Positions 7,938-16,573 are shown, counted from the first letter of the stretch. The stretch: DNA of 64,000 bases from Flavobacterium psychrotolerans (GCF_003097635.1 NZ_QCZI01000009.1:62001-126000); one strand, 5' to 3'. Notes: a model not told the origin generated them from the sequence alone. Made by a program: numbers and translations.

Positions 7938-9347
7938 ATGAATTCTATCCGAAAAAATGTTGTTTTGTTACTGCTATTCCTCTTATGTAGTTGCAATCAT
8001 TCTGACAAAAAGAACCCTTCTGAATTAAATAGTGATGTACTCTCCAGATACAAACCCAAAAACTATGTGGAAGTAAAACATCCAGAGTGGAGCAAAAACG
8101 CAACAATTTATGAAGTAAATGTACGTCAATTTACTCCAGAAGGCACTTTTAAAGCATTTGAAACTCATTTGCCTAGATTAAAAGCAATGGGGGTTGATAT
8201 TATTTGGCTCATGCCCATAAATCCTATTGGCATCGAAAAAAGAAAAGGCACTTTGGGCAGCTATTATTCCGTGAAAGATTACTATGGCGTCAATCCTGAA
8301 TTTGGAACAAAAGAAGATTTAAAAGCACTTGTCAAAAAAATTCATACCATGGGAATGCATGTTATTGTAGACTGGGTTGCAAATCACTCCTCTTGGGATA
8401 ATGTCTTGGCAAAAGAGCACCCCGATTGGTATTCCAAAACTCCAGAAGGGAATTTTCAACCAACTCCTTGGTACGATTGGGAGGACATTATTGATTTTGA
8501 TTATGACAAACCTGAATTGAGAAAATACATGACCGATGCCTTAAAATATTGGGTGAAAGAAGCTAATATAGACGGTTATCGTTGTGATGTTGCTGGATTT
8601 ATTCCAGTTGATTTCTGGGAAAATGCCAGAGCAGAAATGGATGAAATCAAACCTGTTTTTATGCTTGGTGAATGGGAATCTCGTGATTTACACAGAAAAG
8701 CTTTTGACATGACATATTCTTGGAGCTTATGGGATAAAATGCATTCCGTTACCAAGGATGGGAAAAGTTTGGCCGGCTTGGTTGAATATATGGCACATGA
8801 TGTGAGTACATTCCCAAAAGATGCCTACCGAATGACTTTTACGGAGAACCACGATAAAAATTCCTGGGAAGGCAATCAATATTCTAATTTTGGTGATGGA
8901 CTGGAAGCTTCCATGGTTTTGGCTTGTACTATTAACGGAATGCCACTCATTTATAGCGGACAGGAAGCTGGACTGAATCGCTCCTTAAAATTCTTTGATA
9001 AAGACTTAATTGAATGGAAAAACCATCCCTACGCAGCCATTTACACAAAACTGTTTGACTTAAAACATAAAAACCAAGCATTATGGAACGGGAGTTATGG
9101 AGGCGAAATGATTCGTGTTTTTAATGACAAACCAGAACAAGTTATTTCATTTTCAAGAACTAAAAATGGAGATCAAGTAATTCCAATCATTAATTATAGT
9201 AATAAACCAGTTACTGTAAAACTGAACTCAAAATATCAAAAAGGAACTTACAATGAACTGTTTTCAAACACAATTCATGTATTTATTGGCGATGACATAA
9301 TTACTTTAGCCCCTTGGAAATATTTAATTTTAGTAAAACAGAAATAA
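7938..9347 (+). CDS. GH13 alpha-amylase-family lipoprotein
   Basis: This 469-aa protein has a lipoprotein signal peptide (LLFLLCSCN, lipidated Cys about 19) and a GH13 barrel. The catalytic triad is complete: nucleophile Asp about 217 in GYRCDVAG, acid/base Glu about 245 in MLGEWE, and Asp about 306 in FTENHD. A VDWVANHSS stretch gives conserved region I, and a short beta C-terminal domain ends the protein. It should hydrolyse or transglycosylate alpha-glucans at the cell envelope. It follows the GT4 fusion after 65 bases on the same strand, so co-transcription is possible but not certain. No SusC/SusD pair is in the window, so it is not part of a complete starch-utilisation locus here. Confidence 0.92.
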   Translation: MNSIRKNVVLLLLFLLCSCNHSDKKNPSELNSDVLSRYKPKNYVEVKHPEWSKNATIYEVNVRQFTPEGTFKAFETHLPRLKAMGVDIIWLMPINPIGIEKRKGTLGSYYSVKDYYGVNPEFGTKEDLKALVKKIHTMGMHVIVDWVANHSSWDNVLAKEHPDWYSKTPEGNFQPTPWYDWEDIIDFDYDKPELRKYMTDALKYWVKEANIDGYRCDVAGFIPVDFWENARAEMDEIKPVFMLGEWESRDLHRKAFDMTYSWSLWDKMHSVTKDGKSLAGLVEYMAHDVSTFPKDAYRMTFTENHDKNSWEGNQYSNFGDGLEASMVLACTINGMPLIYSGQEAGLNRSLKFFDKDLIEWKNHPYAAIYTKLFDLKHKNQALWNGSYGGEMIRVFNDKPEQVISFSRTKNGDQVIPIINYSNKPVTVKLNSKYQKGTYNELFSNTIHVFIGDDIITLAPWKYLILVKQK

Positions 9348-9639
9348 CAATTCAAGACCCAATTTATTTATAACTTCTGGATTTTGGTATATGGCAAAAA
9401 ACTAAATAGATTTCCTTTTTTCAAACCGTATCAAAGTATTAAAGAAACTACGAGCAACAACTTCCCATACTTTTTCAAATACATTTTGAGATAATGTACT
9501 GTATTCGGATTTTCATTTTGAACCATTCCATTTTTAAACTAGGTATCCTTAAATCAATCTGGATTCAAAATAATGGAAAACAAACACCAACTTGTTGAAA
9601 ATATTTCCCAATTTGAATTTTTAATACCAATCAAACCCT
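9348..9639. other. Intergenic region without recognised features
   Basis: I see no coding frame with family resemblance, no hairpin and no repeat between the GH13 stop and the rlmD promoter. Short open frames overlapping rlmD on the minus strand are shadows. Confidence 0.5.
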
Positions 9640-9647
9640 TATTTTTG
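9640..9647 (+). promoter_or_regulatory. -7 box abutting rlmD
   Basis: TATTTTTG followed by C is a full match to TAnnTTTGY. It ends four bases before the ATG at 9652, so a transcript from it would be nearly leaderless. A TTTG at 9612-9615 is a possible -33 box, with spacing slightly long. Confidence 0.5.
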
Positions 9648-9651
9648 CGCC

Positions 9652-11067
9652 ATGGCAAAGAAAAATACAGACAAAATCGTTTTTGATCACATAAAAGTCC
9701 TTGATGCGGGCGCAAAAGGTGTTTCGGTGGCAAAAGCGCCAGACGGAAAAGTAATATTCATTCCCAATGTCGTTCCAGGAGATGTGGTAGACGTGCAAAC
9801 ATTCAAAAAGCGCAAAGCCTATTATGAGGGAAAAGCCGTTCGTTTTCATGAATTTTCGGAACATCGAATCGAACCCATTTGCGAACATTTTGGGGTTTGT
9901 GGCGGTTGCAAATGGCAAAACATGAAATACAGCCAACAGTTGTACTACAAACAAAACGAGGTAAAAAACCATTTGCAACGCATAGGAAAAGTGGAACTTC
10001 CGGAATTTGAGCCGATTTTAGGTTCGGAAAAACAATTCTTTTACAGAAACAAAATGGAATTTGGTTTTTCCAATGCCCGTTGGCTTACCGAACAGGAAAT
10101 TGATAGTACCGAAGATTTAGGAAACAGAAATGCATTGGGTTTTCATATCCCAAAAATGTGGGACAAAATCCTGGACATTACCAAATGCCATTTGCAGGAA
10201 GATCCTTCTAATGCGATACGAAACGAAATTAGGGCTTTTGCCAATGACAATGATTTGGCATTTTTCAACCCAAGACACCACGAGGGATTTTTAAGAACAT
10301 TGATGATTCGAACAGCGTCAACCGGAGAAATCATGGTTTTGATTCAGTTTTTTGAAGAAGACAAAACCAAAAGGGAATTATTATTGAATTTCCTTATGGA
10401 TCGTTTTCCGGAAATAACTTCGCTACAATACGTAATTAACGGAAAACCAAACGATACCATTTATGACCAAGAGGTAAAATTATTTAAGGGTCGCGATTAT
10501 ATCCTAGAGGAAATGGAAGGTTTGAAATTTAGCATCAATGCCAAATCTTTTTACCAAACCAATTCTGATCAGGCCTACGAATTGTATAAAATAACCCGCG
10601 AATTTGCCGGATTGACAGGAAATGAGGTTGTTTATGATTTATATACGGGAACAGGAACCATAGCCCAATTTGTTTCTAAAAATGCAAAAAAAGTGATTGG
10701 TGTAGAAAGTGTTCCTGAAGCCATTGTTGACGCCAAAGCAAACGCAAAACGCAACGAAATTACCAATTGTGAATTTTATGTAGGAGACATGAAAGTGGTT
10801 TTCAATGACAATTTTCTTGCCCAACACGGTCAGCCTGATGTCATTATTACTGACCCGCCAAGAGACGGAATGCACAAAGACGTAATCGAACAAATCTTGA
10901 AAATTGCTCCGGAGAAAATCGTTTATGTAAGTTGTAATTCGGCAACACAGGCTAGGGATTTAGCCTTAATGGATGAATTTTATAAAGTAACCCGCGTACG
11001 GCCGGTAGATATGTTTCCGCAAACGCATCATGTAGAAAATGTGGTACTTTTAGAGAAACGAAAATAG
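9652..11067 (+). CDS. rlmD: 23S rRNA (uracil-5-)-methyltransferase RlmD/TrmA family
   Basis: This 471-aa protein has the RlmD layout. An N-terminal TRAM RNA-binding domain spans about residues 5-68. A 4Fe-4S motif follows with Cys about 77, 83, 86 (CEHFGVCGGCKW) and 179. The C-terminal SAM methyltransferase fold shows VYDLYTGTGTIAQF, then DPPRDG and VYVSCNS, the latter holding the catalytic Cys that attacks uracil C6. It modifies a uridine to m5U in 23S rRNA, by analogy U1939; TrmA- or RlmC-like specificity cannot be excluded. The DUF6452 and DUF6048 genes follow on the same strand, an arrangement I recognise from flavobacterial genomes. Confidence 0.93.
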   Translation: MAKKNTDKIVFDHIKVLDAGAKGVSVAKAPDGKVIFIPNVVPGDVVDVQTFKKRKAYYEGKAVRFHEFSEHRIEPICEHFGVCGGCKWQNMKYSQQLYYKQNEVKNHLQRIGKVELPEFEPILGSEKQFFYRNKMEFGFSNARWLTEQEIDSTEDLGNRNALGFHIPKMWDKILDITKCHLQEDPSNAIRNEIRAFANDNDLAFFNPRHHEGFLRTLMIRTASTGEIMVLIQFFEEDKTKRELLLNFLMDRFPEITSLQYVINGKPNDTIYDQEVKLFKGRDYILEEMEGLKFSINAKSFYQTNSDQAYELYKITREFAGLTGNEVVYDLYTGTGTIAQFVSKNAKKVIGVESVPEAIVDAKANAKRNEITNCEFYVGDMKVVFNDNFLAQHGQPDVIITDPPRDGMHKDVIEQILKIAPEKIVYVSCNSATQARDLALMDEFYKVTRVRPVDMFPQTHHVENVVLLEKRK

Positions 11068-11163
11068 TGTTCTGTATTAAGAAAATTACAGGAAGTAGGT
11101 TTCAGTTCACAGATCCTATTTTTAGTTGTTGTCATTGATTTTTGTTATTGAAATTTGAGTTCT

Positions 11164-11685
11164 ATGAAGAAAATACTTTTACTTATTTTCGTACTAACAT
11201 TGTCCTTCTCCAGTTGTGAGAAAGATGATATTTGCGATGCCAATACGCCAACAACACCAAGACTCATTATAGATTTTTATGACATTACAAATCCTACCAT
11301 TACAAAAAACGTAACTAATCTAGGCATTGTAGGAGACGGATTGACAACAGGGATTTTATTTAATGGGGTTCATCAAATTCAGGTTCCGCTAAAATTGACC
11401 GATGATAAAACAAAATTCAGCTTTGTTTTAAATGCAGGAAATACCAATCCTGCTTTAATTTACACTGATATTCTTGAATTTAATTATTCCCGAAAAACAG
11501 TTTTTGTCTCCCGAGCGTGTGGCTACAAAACATTGTTTGACCTGAATAATGATGCTGCTTTGCCCAATCCCTTTGTACTAAACAACAATCCGCTTGCTAC
11601 TCAAGGCATTTGGATCCAAAATATTACTGTCGAAAAATATAATTTAGAAACTGAAAATGAAACACACATCAAAATATATTTTTAG
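11164..11685 (+). CDS. DUF6452-type lipoprotein
   Basis: This 173-aa protein starts with a short lipoprotein signal (FSSCEKDD, Cys about 18) and continues as a beta-rich domain typical of the Bacteroidota family DUF6452. Its function is unknown. The start at 11164 is chosen because it begins the signal peptide; an upstream in-frame TTG adds only three residues. The last 29 bases overlap the start of the next gene, DUF6048, so the two are translationally linked. The pairing of a surface or periplasmic lipoprotein with a predicted outer-membrane barrel suggests a joint envelope role, which is inference. Confidence 0.75.
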   Translation: MKKILLLIFVLTLSFSSCEKDDICDANTPTTPRLIIDFYDITNPTITKNVTNLGIVGDGLTTGILFNGVHQIQVPLKLTDDKTKFSFVLNAGNTNPALIYTDILEFNYSRKTVFVSRACGYKTLFDLNNDAALPNPFVLNNNPLATQGIWIQNITVEKYNLETENETHIKIYF

Positions 11686-12409
11686 TATTTGCTTCGTGTT
11701 GTCGTCATTTTTGATGCAGGCACAAGAAACAAAAAAAGCAGACAGTATTCCCGTAAAAATAAATCGCTATGGACTGCGAGTTGGTATAGATTTGTTCAAA
11801 CTTTCCCGCTCCTTTTATGAAAAAGACTATAAAGGATTGGAAGTTGTTGGAGATTACAGAATCTCCAAAAAATATTATCTAGCTGGAGAATTGGGTAACG
11901 AAAATAAAACGGTTGATGATAATCGGTTAAATTTTACCACAAAAGGCACCTATTTTAGAGCGGGATTCGATTATAATTTCTACGAAAACTGGCTTGATAT
12001 GGAAAACAAAATCTATATCGGAATGCGATATGGCGTAAGTTCTTTTAGCCAAAAACTAAACAGTTATAAAATCTATAACGCACACCCCTATTTTGAAAAT
12101 ACTCCAGTAATTATATCTGGAGAAAAATTTGACGGATTAACGGCACAATGGGTTGAAGTTGTTGTTGGAGTCAACGCAAAAATTTATAATAATATTTATG
12201 TGGGGTTCAGTTTTAGGATGAATAATTTGATTTCAAATAAGAAGCCGGCAAATTTCGACAACCTGTACATTCCTGGTTTTAATCGGACCTATAATGGGAA
12301 TTTTGGCGTAGGATTTAACTATACCGTTTCCTATTTCATTCCTATTTATAAGAAAAAAGCAGACGTAGGAGCAGCAAAAAAGGAAGACAAGAAAAAGAAA
12401 AAATTCTAA
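11657..12409 (+). CDS. DUF6048-family predicted outer-membrane beta-barrel
   Basis: This 250-aa protein has a Sec signal peptide (cleavage after MQAQ, about residue 23). Alternating amphipathic strands follow throughout, such as GLRVGIDLFKLSR, YYLAGELGNEN and YRAGFDYNFYEN-like patterns, ending in a basic tail KKEDKKKKKF. The layout fits a small outer-membrane barrel of family DUF6048. It overlaps the DUF6452 lipoprotein gene by 29 bases. No enzymatic motif is visible. The gene converges on the minus-strand gene ending at 12418 with only 8 bases between them. Confidence 0.75.
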   Translation: MKHTSKYIFSICFVLSSFLMQAQETKKADSIPVKINRYGLRVGIDLFKLSRSFYEKDYKGLEVVGDYRISKKYYLAGELGNENKTVDDNRLNFTTKGTYFRAGFDYNFYENWLDMENKIYIGMRYGVSSFSQKLNSYKIYNAHPYFENTPVIISGEKFDGLTAQWVEVVVGVNAKIYNNIYVGFSFRMNNLISNKKPANFDNLYIPGFNRTYNGNFGVGFNYTVSYFIPIYKKKADVGAAKKEDKKKKKF

Positions 12410-12417
12410 ATTCGTAA

Positions 12418-12654
12418 TTACTTAATTTCCTTAATTCCCTTCAAAAACATCCATTTCATAAACAGTTTTTCGCCATCATTGGTTTTTACAGCTTGAAATT
12501 TTGGGGCTAAAATGGTTCCTATCACAAAAGCAGTCAGTGGAATCCAAAAACCAGACAGATTGGTGTACTTTTCTACTAGGTAACGAAACCCTACAAACAA
12601 AATAATAAAAGAGAGTAGGTTAAAAATAAAGGCTCTTACTTGTAATTTATTCAT
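12418..12654 (-). CDS. Small two-helix membrane protein
   Basis: This 78-aa protein has two hydrophobic segments (about residues 7-26 and 36-50) separated by a short loop, and a charged C-terminal tail ending FLKGIKEIK. I do not recognise a family. It lies 20 bases after the THUMP methyltransferase on the same strand, so it is probably its operon partner. Confidence 0.65.
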   Translation of the reverse strand: MNKLQVRAFIFNLLSFIILFVGFRYLVEKYTNLSGFWIPLTAFVIGTILAPKFQAVKTNDGEKLFMKWMFLKGIKEIK

Positions 12655-12674
12655 GATTTTATAATTTATTACTA

Positions 12675-13877
12675 TTATTCTATTATTGAATTATCCGACT
12701 CTTGGCTCAAATCATTTTCACGAACTTGTGCAAACTTAGTCCTCTTGCTTCCCTCATACATTTCGTATTTAACCAGTCTGGCTTCAATACTCGCATTGAA
12801 AAGTTTAATTTTTCTGGAAGGTTTTAAGCCCACAAATTTTAGTGCTTCAAGATTCCCGGTGATAAACCAAGCATTGGTTCCTGGATAATTTTTCTTAAGC
12901 GTATCGCCAATGTTTTTGTAGAACTCTTCCATGTGTATATCCAAACGCTCATCATAAGGCGGATTGAAAACCATGTGTAATTTTCCTTGAGTAGTTTTCT
13001 CGGTATCAAAAAAGTTTTGTTCCTCAATGGTTATATATTCGTCCAAATTTGCATTTTTAATGTTGTCTTTGGCTTTCATTACGGCACTTGGCGCTTTATC
13101 GTAACCCTTTATGGTATAATGAAATTCTCGTACTTTTTTCAACAAACTATTAGTGATGCTGTCAAACAATTCATTGTCCCAATCGTTCCATTTTTCGAAA
13201 GCAAATTCTTTTCTGTTGATGTTGGCCGGAATATTACACGCAATCATAGCTGCTTCAGCTAAGAAAGTTCCGCTACCACACATGGGATCCAGGAAATCGC
13301 CTTGACCGTCCCAACCTGAAAGCAACAGAATTCCTGCAGCAAGCACTTCGTTAATAGGTGCAATATTGGTTGCGGTTCTATACCCACGTTGATGAAGCGA
13401 ATTTCCGGAAGTATCCAGCGCCACCGAAACTTGGTCTTTATCGATATGGATGTTTATTCTTAAATCAGGAAAAACTTTGTCAATGCTTGGTCGTTGGCCA
13501 GTTCTTTCTCTAAATTGATCTACAATCGCATCTTTACATTTTTGGGACACAAATTCGGAATGATTAAAATAATCCGAATGCACCGTTGCATCAATTACAA
13601 AAGTCTGATTCGCATTGATAAATTTTGACCAGTTTACGCCCGAAACGCCTTTGTATAAAGCCTGTTCGTTATTGGCCTTAAAGAAATAAATGGGTTTCAA
13701 GATTTTCAAAGCCGTACGCAAAGACAAATTCGCCTTGTACATAAACCCTTTATCCCCTTTAAAACTGACCATTCTCACACCCTGTTCAACTTCTTGTGCG
13801 CCCAATTGTTGCAATTCTTTTGCTAATATTTCTTCAAAACCAAAAAAGGTTTTGGCAATCATTTTAAAATTTTCCAT
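12675..13877 (-). CDS. THUMP-domain RNA guanine-N2 methyltransferase (RlmL N-half-like)
   Basis: This 400-aa enzyme has an N-terminal ferredoxin-like/THUMP RNA-binding region (about residues 5-160). A class I SAM-methyltransferase domain follows with FLDPMCGSGTFLAEAA (SAM loop) and VFNPPYDERL (N-P-P-Y, typical of N2-guanine or N6-adenine methylation). It corresponds to the first half of E. coli RlmL, which forms m2G2445 in 23S rRNA; the second, RlmK-like half is absent, as in most non-enterics. The Met at 13862 is an alternative start, five residues later, and also begins well (MIAKTFFG). Confidence 0.88.
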   Translation of the reverse strand: MENFKMIAKTFFGFEEILAKELQQLGAQEVEQGVRMVSFKGDKGFMYKANLSLRTALKILKPIYFFKANNEQALYKGVSGVNWSKFINANQTFVIDATVHSDYFNHSEFVSQKCKDAIVDQFRERTGQRPSIDKVFPDLRINIHIDKDQVSVALDTSGNSLHQRGYRTATNIAPINEVLAAGILLLSGWDGQGDFLDPMCGSGTFLAEAAMIACNIPANINRKEFAFEKWNDWDNELFDSITNSLLKKVREFHYTIKGYDKAPSAVMKAKDNIKNANLDEYITIEEQNFFDTEKTTQGKLHMVFNPPYDERLDIHMEEFYKNIGDTLKKNYPGTNAWFITGNLEALKFVGLKPSRKIKLFNASIEARLVKYEMYEGSKRTKFAQVRENDLSQESDNSIIE

Positions 13878-13882
13878 AGCCT

Positions 13883-13902
13883 CCTAACCCCCAAAGGGGA
13901 AA
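13883..13902. repeat. C-run/G-run intergenic palindrome
   Basis: CCTAACCCCCAAAGGGGAAA contains a CCCC/GGGG stem around AAA. A related but longer C-rich/G-rich stretch occurs at 17147-17181. Such short palindromes are frequent between flavobacterial genes, to my knowledge. Confidence 0.4.
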
Positions 13903-13932
13903 TTGTTATCGTTATATTTGGCAAAAATAGAC

Positions 13933-13940
13933 TAAATTTG
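13933..13940 (+). promoter_or_regulatory. -7 box upstream of the SAM methyltransferase
   Basis: TAAATTTG followed by C fully matches TAnnTTTGY and lies 27 bases before the ATG at 13968. A second match, TATATTTG, lies at 13913-13920. Confidence 0.5.
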
Positions 13941-13967
13941 CATTTTAAATGAAATTCAAAATAATAA

Positions 13968-14732
13968 ATGCCGAATTCAATAAAACCCAAGTCCCAAGAC
14001 CTACAACACAAAACCCACAATTGGTTCGCCTCTTGGTTTGACACTCCATATTATCACATCCTTTATAAGGAAAGAAATTATAGAGAAGCCCAGGTTTTCA
14101 TGGATAATCTGACGCACTATCTCAACCTTCCCGAAAAAGCCAAAGTACTTGATTTGGCCTGTGGCAAAGGCAGGCATTCCATCTATCTAAATCAGTTGGG
14201 CTATGATGTTGTGGGCGCCGATTTGTCTGAAAACAGTATTGCGGAGGCCGATAAAAACAAAAATGCAACCCTTCATTTCCAAGTCCATGATATGCGCGAA
14301 ACTTTTGATGATAAATTTGACGCCATATTTAATTTGTTTACCAGTTTTGGTTATTTTGAAAATGACGAAGACAACTTGACCACTTTAAAGGCGATGAAAG
14401 AGAGTTTGACTGAATATGGTTTTGCCGTAATTGACTTTATGAATGTCAATCAAGTGGTTGATAATTTAGTTCCCGAAGAAATAAAAACGGTTAATGGGAT
14501 TGCTTTTCATATCAAGAGATACATAAGTGAAGGACATATTTATAAAGAAATTGACTTTGAAGACCAAGGCGAAAAATTTCATTTCACTGAAAAAGTAAAG
14601 GCATTAACGCTCAAGGATTTTGAAGCATTAATGGAAGAAGCCGGTATTTTTTTATTGGATATTTTTGGCGATTATAAATTGAAAAAATTCCATAAAACCG
14701 AAAGTGAACGATTAATTATGATATTTAAATAA
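13968..14732 (+). CDS. Class I SAM-dependent methyltransferase
   Basis: This 254-aa protein has a Methyltransf_25-like domain with motif I VLDLACGKGRHS (about 56-67) and motif II GADLSENSI (about 79-87). The target is not identifiable; similar proteins act on small molecules. The stop overlaps the start of the ZIP transporter by one base (TAATG), implying translational coupling, although no functional link between the two is obvious. The promoter lies just upstream, in the gap to the divergent THUMP gene. Confidence 0.8.
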   Translation: MPNSIKPKSQDLQHKTHNWFASWFDTPYYHILYKERNYREAQVFMDNLTHYLNLPEKAKVLDLACGKGRHSIYLNQLGYDVVGADLSENSIAEADKNKNATLHFQVHDMRETFDDKFDAIFNLFTSFGYFENDEDNLTTLKAMKESLTEYGFAVIDFMNVNQVVDNLVPEEIKTVNGIAFHIKRYISEGHIYKEIDFEDQGEKFHFTEKVKALTLKDFEALMEEAGIFLLDIFGDYKLKKFHKTESERLIMIFK

Positions 14733-15400
14733 TGAATTATCTTTTACCGTTATTTTCCGTCCTGATAGGTTACATCATTGCCCTGTTTTTAAAACCGAAG
14801 AATAAAACCAACCTAAAATTACTGTTGGCATTTAGCGGGTCTTTTCTATTGTCTTTGACGGTTATTCATTTATTACCTGAAGTTTACGAAAGTCATAACC
14901 CTTCCATAGGAATTTTTATTATGGTGGGAATCTTGTTCCAAATCATCTTAGAATTTTTCTCGAAAGGAGCCGAACATGGTCACGTTCACGGACACGAAAA
15001 AATGACTCATATTCCTTGGTTGCTTTTCATAAGCCTTTGCATTCATGCCTTTCTGGAAGGATTTCCCGTAAGTCACCATCACAATTTAGCGATGGGAATT
15101 GCCATTCATCATTTGCCCATAGCCATCATCCTAACGACATTTTTTATCAATTCAAGCTTGGATAAAAAAGCCATTTTTGTCTTTATGATAACTTTTGCCG
15201 TTATGACTCCGCTGGGAACACTATTATCAAACTATTTACCAATATTAAACGACTATTACTCTGAAATTACCGCCATCGTGATTGGTATTTTATTCCATAT
15301 TTCATCGACCATAATTTTTGAAAGCAGCGAAGGGCATAAATTCAATATTGCTAAGGTTTCGATGATCATTTTAGGGGTTGGATTGGCGTATTTTTTGTAA
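14732..15400 (+). CDS. ZIP-family divalent metal transporter
   Basis: This 222-aa integral membrane protein has about seven to eight hydrophobic segments. A His-rich loop (HGHVHGHEKMTH, about residues 87-98) is followed by the ZIP helix motifs IHAFLEGFP and MGIAIHHLP. The His, Glu and second His pair in these helices form the binuclear metal site of ZIP transporters. It likely imports Zn2+ or a similar metal. It overlaps the upstream methyltransferase stop by one base. Confidence 0.88.
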   Translation: MNYLLPLFSVLIGYIIALFLKPKNKTNLKLLLAFSGSFLLSLTVIHLLPEVYESHNPSIGIFIMVGILFQIILEFFSKGAEHGHVHGHEKMTHIPWLLFISLCIHAFLEGFPVSHHHNLAMGIAIHHLPIAIILTTFFINSSLDKKAIFVFMITFAVMTPLGTLLSNYLPILNDYYSEITAIVIGILFHISSTIIFESSEGHKFNIAKVSMIILGVGLAYFL

Positions 15401-15432
15401 CCACAAAACCACCAATTTATATTTAATCCATA

Positions 15433-15460
15433 TTTGCTAAAATTTTATTTGCTAAATTTG
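15433..15460 (+). promoter_or_regulatory. Promoter for murQ (-33 TTTG, -7 TAAATTTG)
   Basis: TTTG at 15433-15436 and TAAATTTG at 15453-15460 (followed by T) are 16 bases apart, near the usual Bacteroidota spacing. The expected leader is about 50 bases and carries the 8-base repeats at 15478-15501. Confidence 0.55.
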
Positions 15461-15477
15461 TAAATTATCAAAAACAT

Positions 15478-15501
15478 CTTTGTGCCTTTGTGCCTTTGTG
15501 G
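15478..15501 (+). repeat. Three tandem CTTTGTGS octamers
   Basis: CTTTGTGC is present twice and CTTTGTGG once, back to back, 17 bases before the murQ ATG. From memory, similar CTTTGTG/CTTTGCG runs occur between many flavobacterial genes. Confidence 0.5.
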
Positions 15502-15517
15502 CAAAAAATATAACGAA

Positions 15518-16330
15518 ATGACTTTCACCAAAACCACCGAACAATCCTCAAAACACGAACATTTAGAAAAAATGTCAGTTCAGGAATTACTTTTTAATAT
15601 CAACCAAGAAGACAAAACCGTTCCGCTTGCCGTAGAAAAAGCCCTACCGCAAATTGAAATTGTAGTTGCTGAAATCGTGGCTAAAATGAAATTGGGCGGG
15701 AGATTATTTTACATAGGCGCAGGAACTTCCGGCAGATTGGGAATTGTAGATGCTTCAGAATGTCCACCCACTTTTGGAGTTCCGTTTGATTTGGTCAACG
15801 GAATCATTGCCGGTGGAGACAAAGCCATTCGCAGAGCTGTAGAAAATGCCGAAGATGATGCAAGCCAAGCTTGGATTGATTTAAAAGAACACAATATCAA
15901 TGAAAATGATGTCGTAATTGGAATAGCCGCATCGGGAACAACGCCTTATGTCATCGGTGGATTACAAGCCTGCAATCAAAATAATATTAGCACGGGAAGT
16001 ATTTCTTGCAATGCTGGAAGTCCGCTTTCGCAAACGGCAAAATTCCCAATAGATGTTGTCGTTGGACCAGAATTTGTCACTGGAAGTTCTAGAATGAAGG
16101 CTGGTACTGCACAAAAATTAGTGCTCAATATGATTTCTACAGCTACCATGATCCAACTGGGAAAAGTGAAAGGCAATAAAATGGTGGATATGCAATTGAG
16201 TAATAGCAAACTGGTGGATCGTGGCGTAAAAATGATTATGGGAGAAATTCCCGTTTCCTACGAAGAGGCTTCTGAATTGTTGAAGAAATTTGGTAGCGTG
16301 AGAAATGCAGTTGATAATTTTGAGAAATAA
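15518..16330 (+). CDS. murQ: N-acetylmuramic acid 6-phosphate etherase MurQ
   Basis: This 270-aa SIS-domain enzyme cleaves the lactyl ether of MurNAc-6-phosphate to GlcNAc-6-phosphate and D-lactate in cell-wall recycling. The phosphosugar loop GAGTSGRLG (about 68-76) and catalytic Glu about 81 in DASECPPTFG are present, as is the second SIS signature VTGSSRMKAGTAQK. The start at 15518 is chosen because it matches the family N terminus (MTFTKTTEQS); the upstream in-frame extension is encoded by the octamer repeats. DUF6095 and pentapeptide genes follow closely on the same strand. Confidence 0.95.
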   Translation: MTFTKTTEQSSKHEHLEKMSVQELLFNINQEDKTVPLAVEKALPQIEIVVAEIVAKMKLGGRLFYIGAGTSGRLGIVDASECPPTFGVPFDLVNGIIAGGDKAIRRAVENAEDDASQAWIDLKEHNINENDVVIGIAASGTTPYVIGGLQACNQNNISTGSISCNAGSPLSQTAKFPIDVVVGPEFVTGSSRMKAGTAQKLVLNMISTATMIQLGKVKGNKMVDMQLSNSKLVDRGVKMIMGEIPVSYEEASELLKKFGSVRNAVDNFEK

Positions 16331-16351
16331 ATTCTAAAATCCTAAATTAAA

Positions 16352-16573
16352 ATGGCAACGAACCGAAAAGTTTTATCAAAAGGAATCAATTATTTAGCAT
16401 GGGCCTTGCCTTTGCTGTTCATTGGGCCTTCCGTAATTTATAATGCCTTTATCAATAAACAAAACGGTTGGCATTATTTGGTTTTAGCTGTTGGAATCAT
16501 TGCTTGTTTAGGGGCCGTTTATTTGATGTTTATGGGGTTAAAAACAATTGTCAGAAGTTTATTTAACGATTAA
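16352..16573 (+). CDS. DUF6095-type small membrane protein
   Basis: This 73-aa protein has two transmembrane helices (about residues 11-30 and 41-65) joined by a polar loop. It resembles the flavobacterial family DUF6095, often found next to murQ as far as I recall. Function is unknown. It begins 21 bases after murQ and its stop overlaps the start of the pentapeptide gene by one base. Confidence 0.7.
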   Translation: MATNRKVLSKGINYLAWALPLLFIGPSVIYNAFINKQNGWHYLVLAVGIIACLGAVYLMFMGLKTIVRSLFND

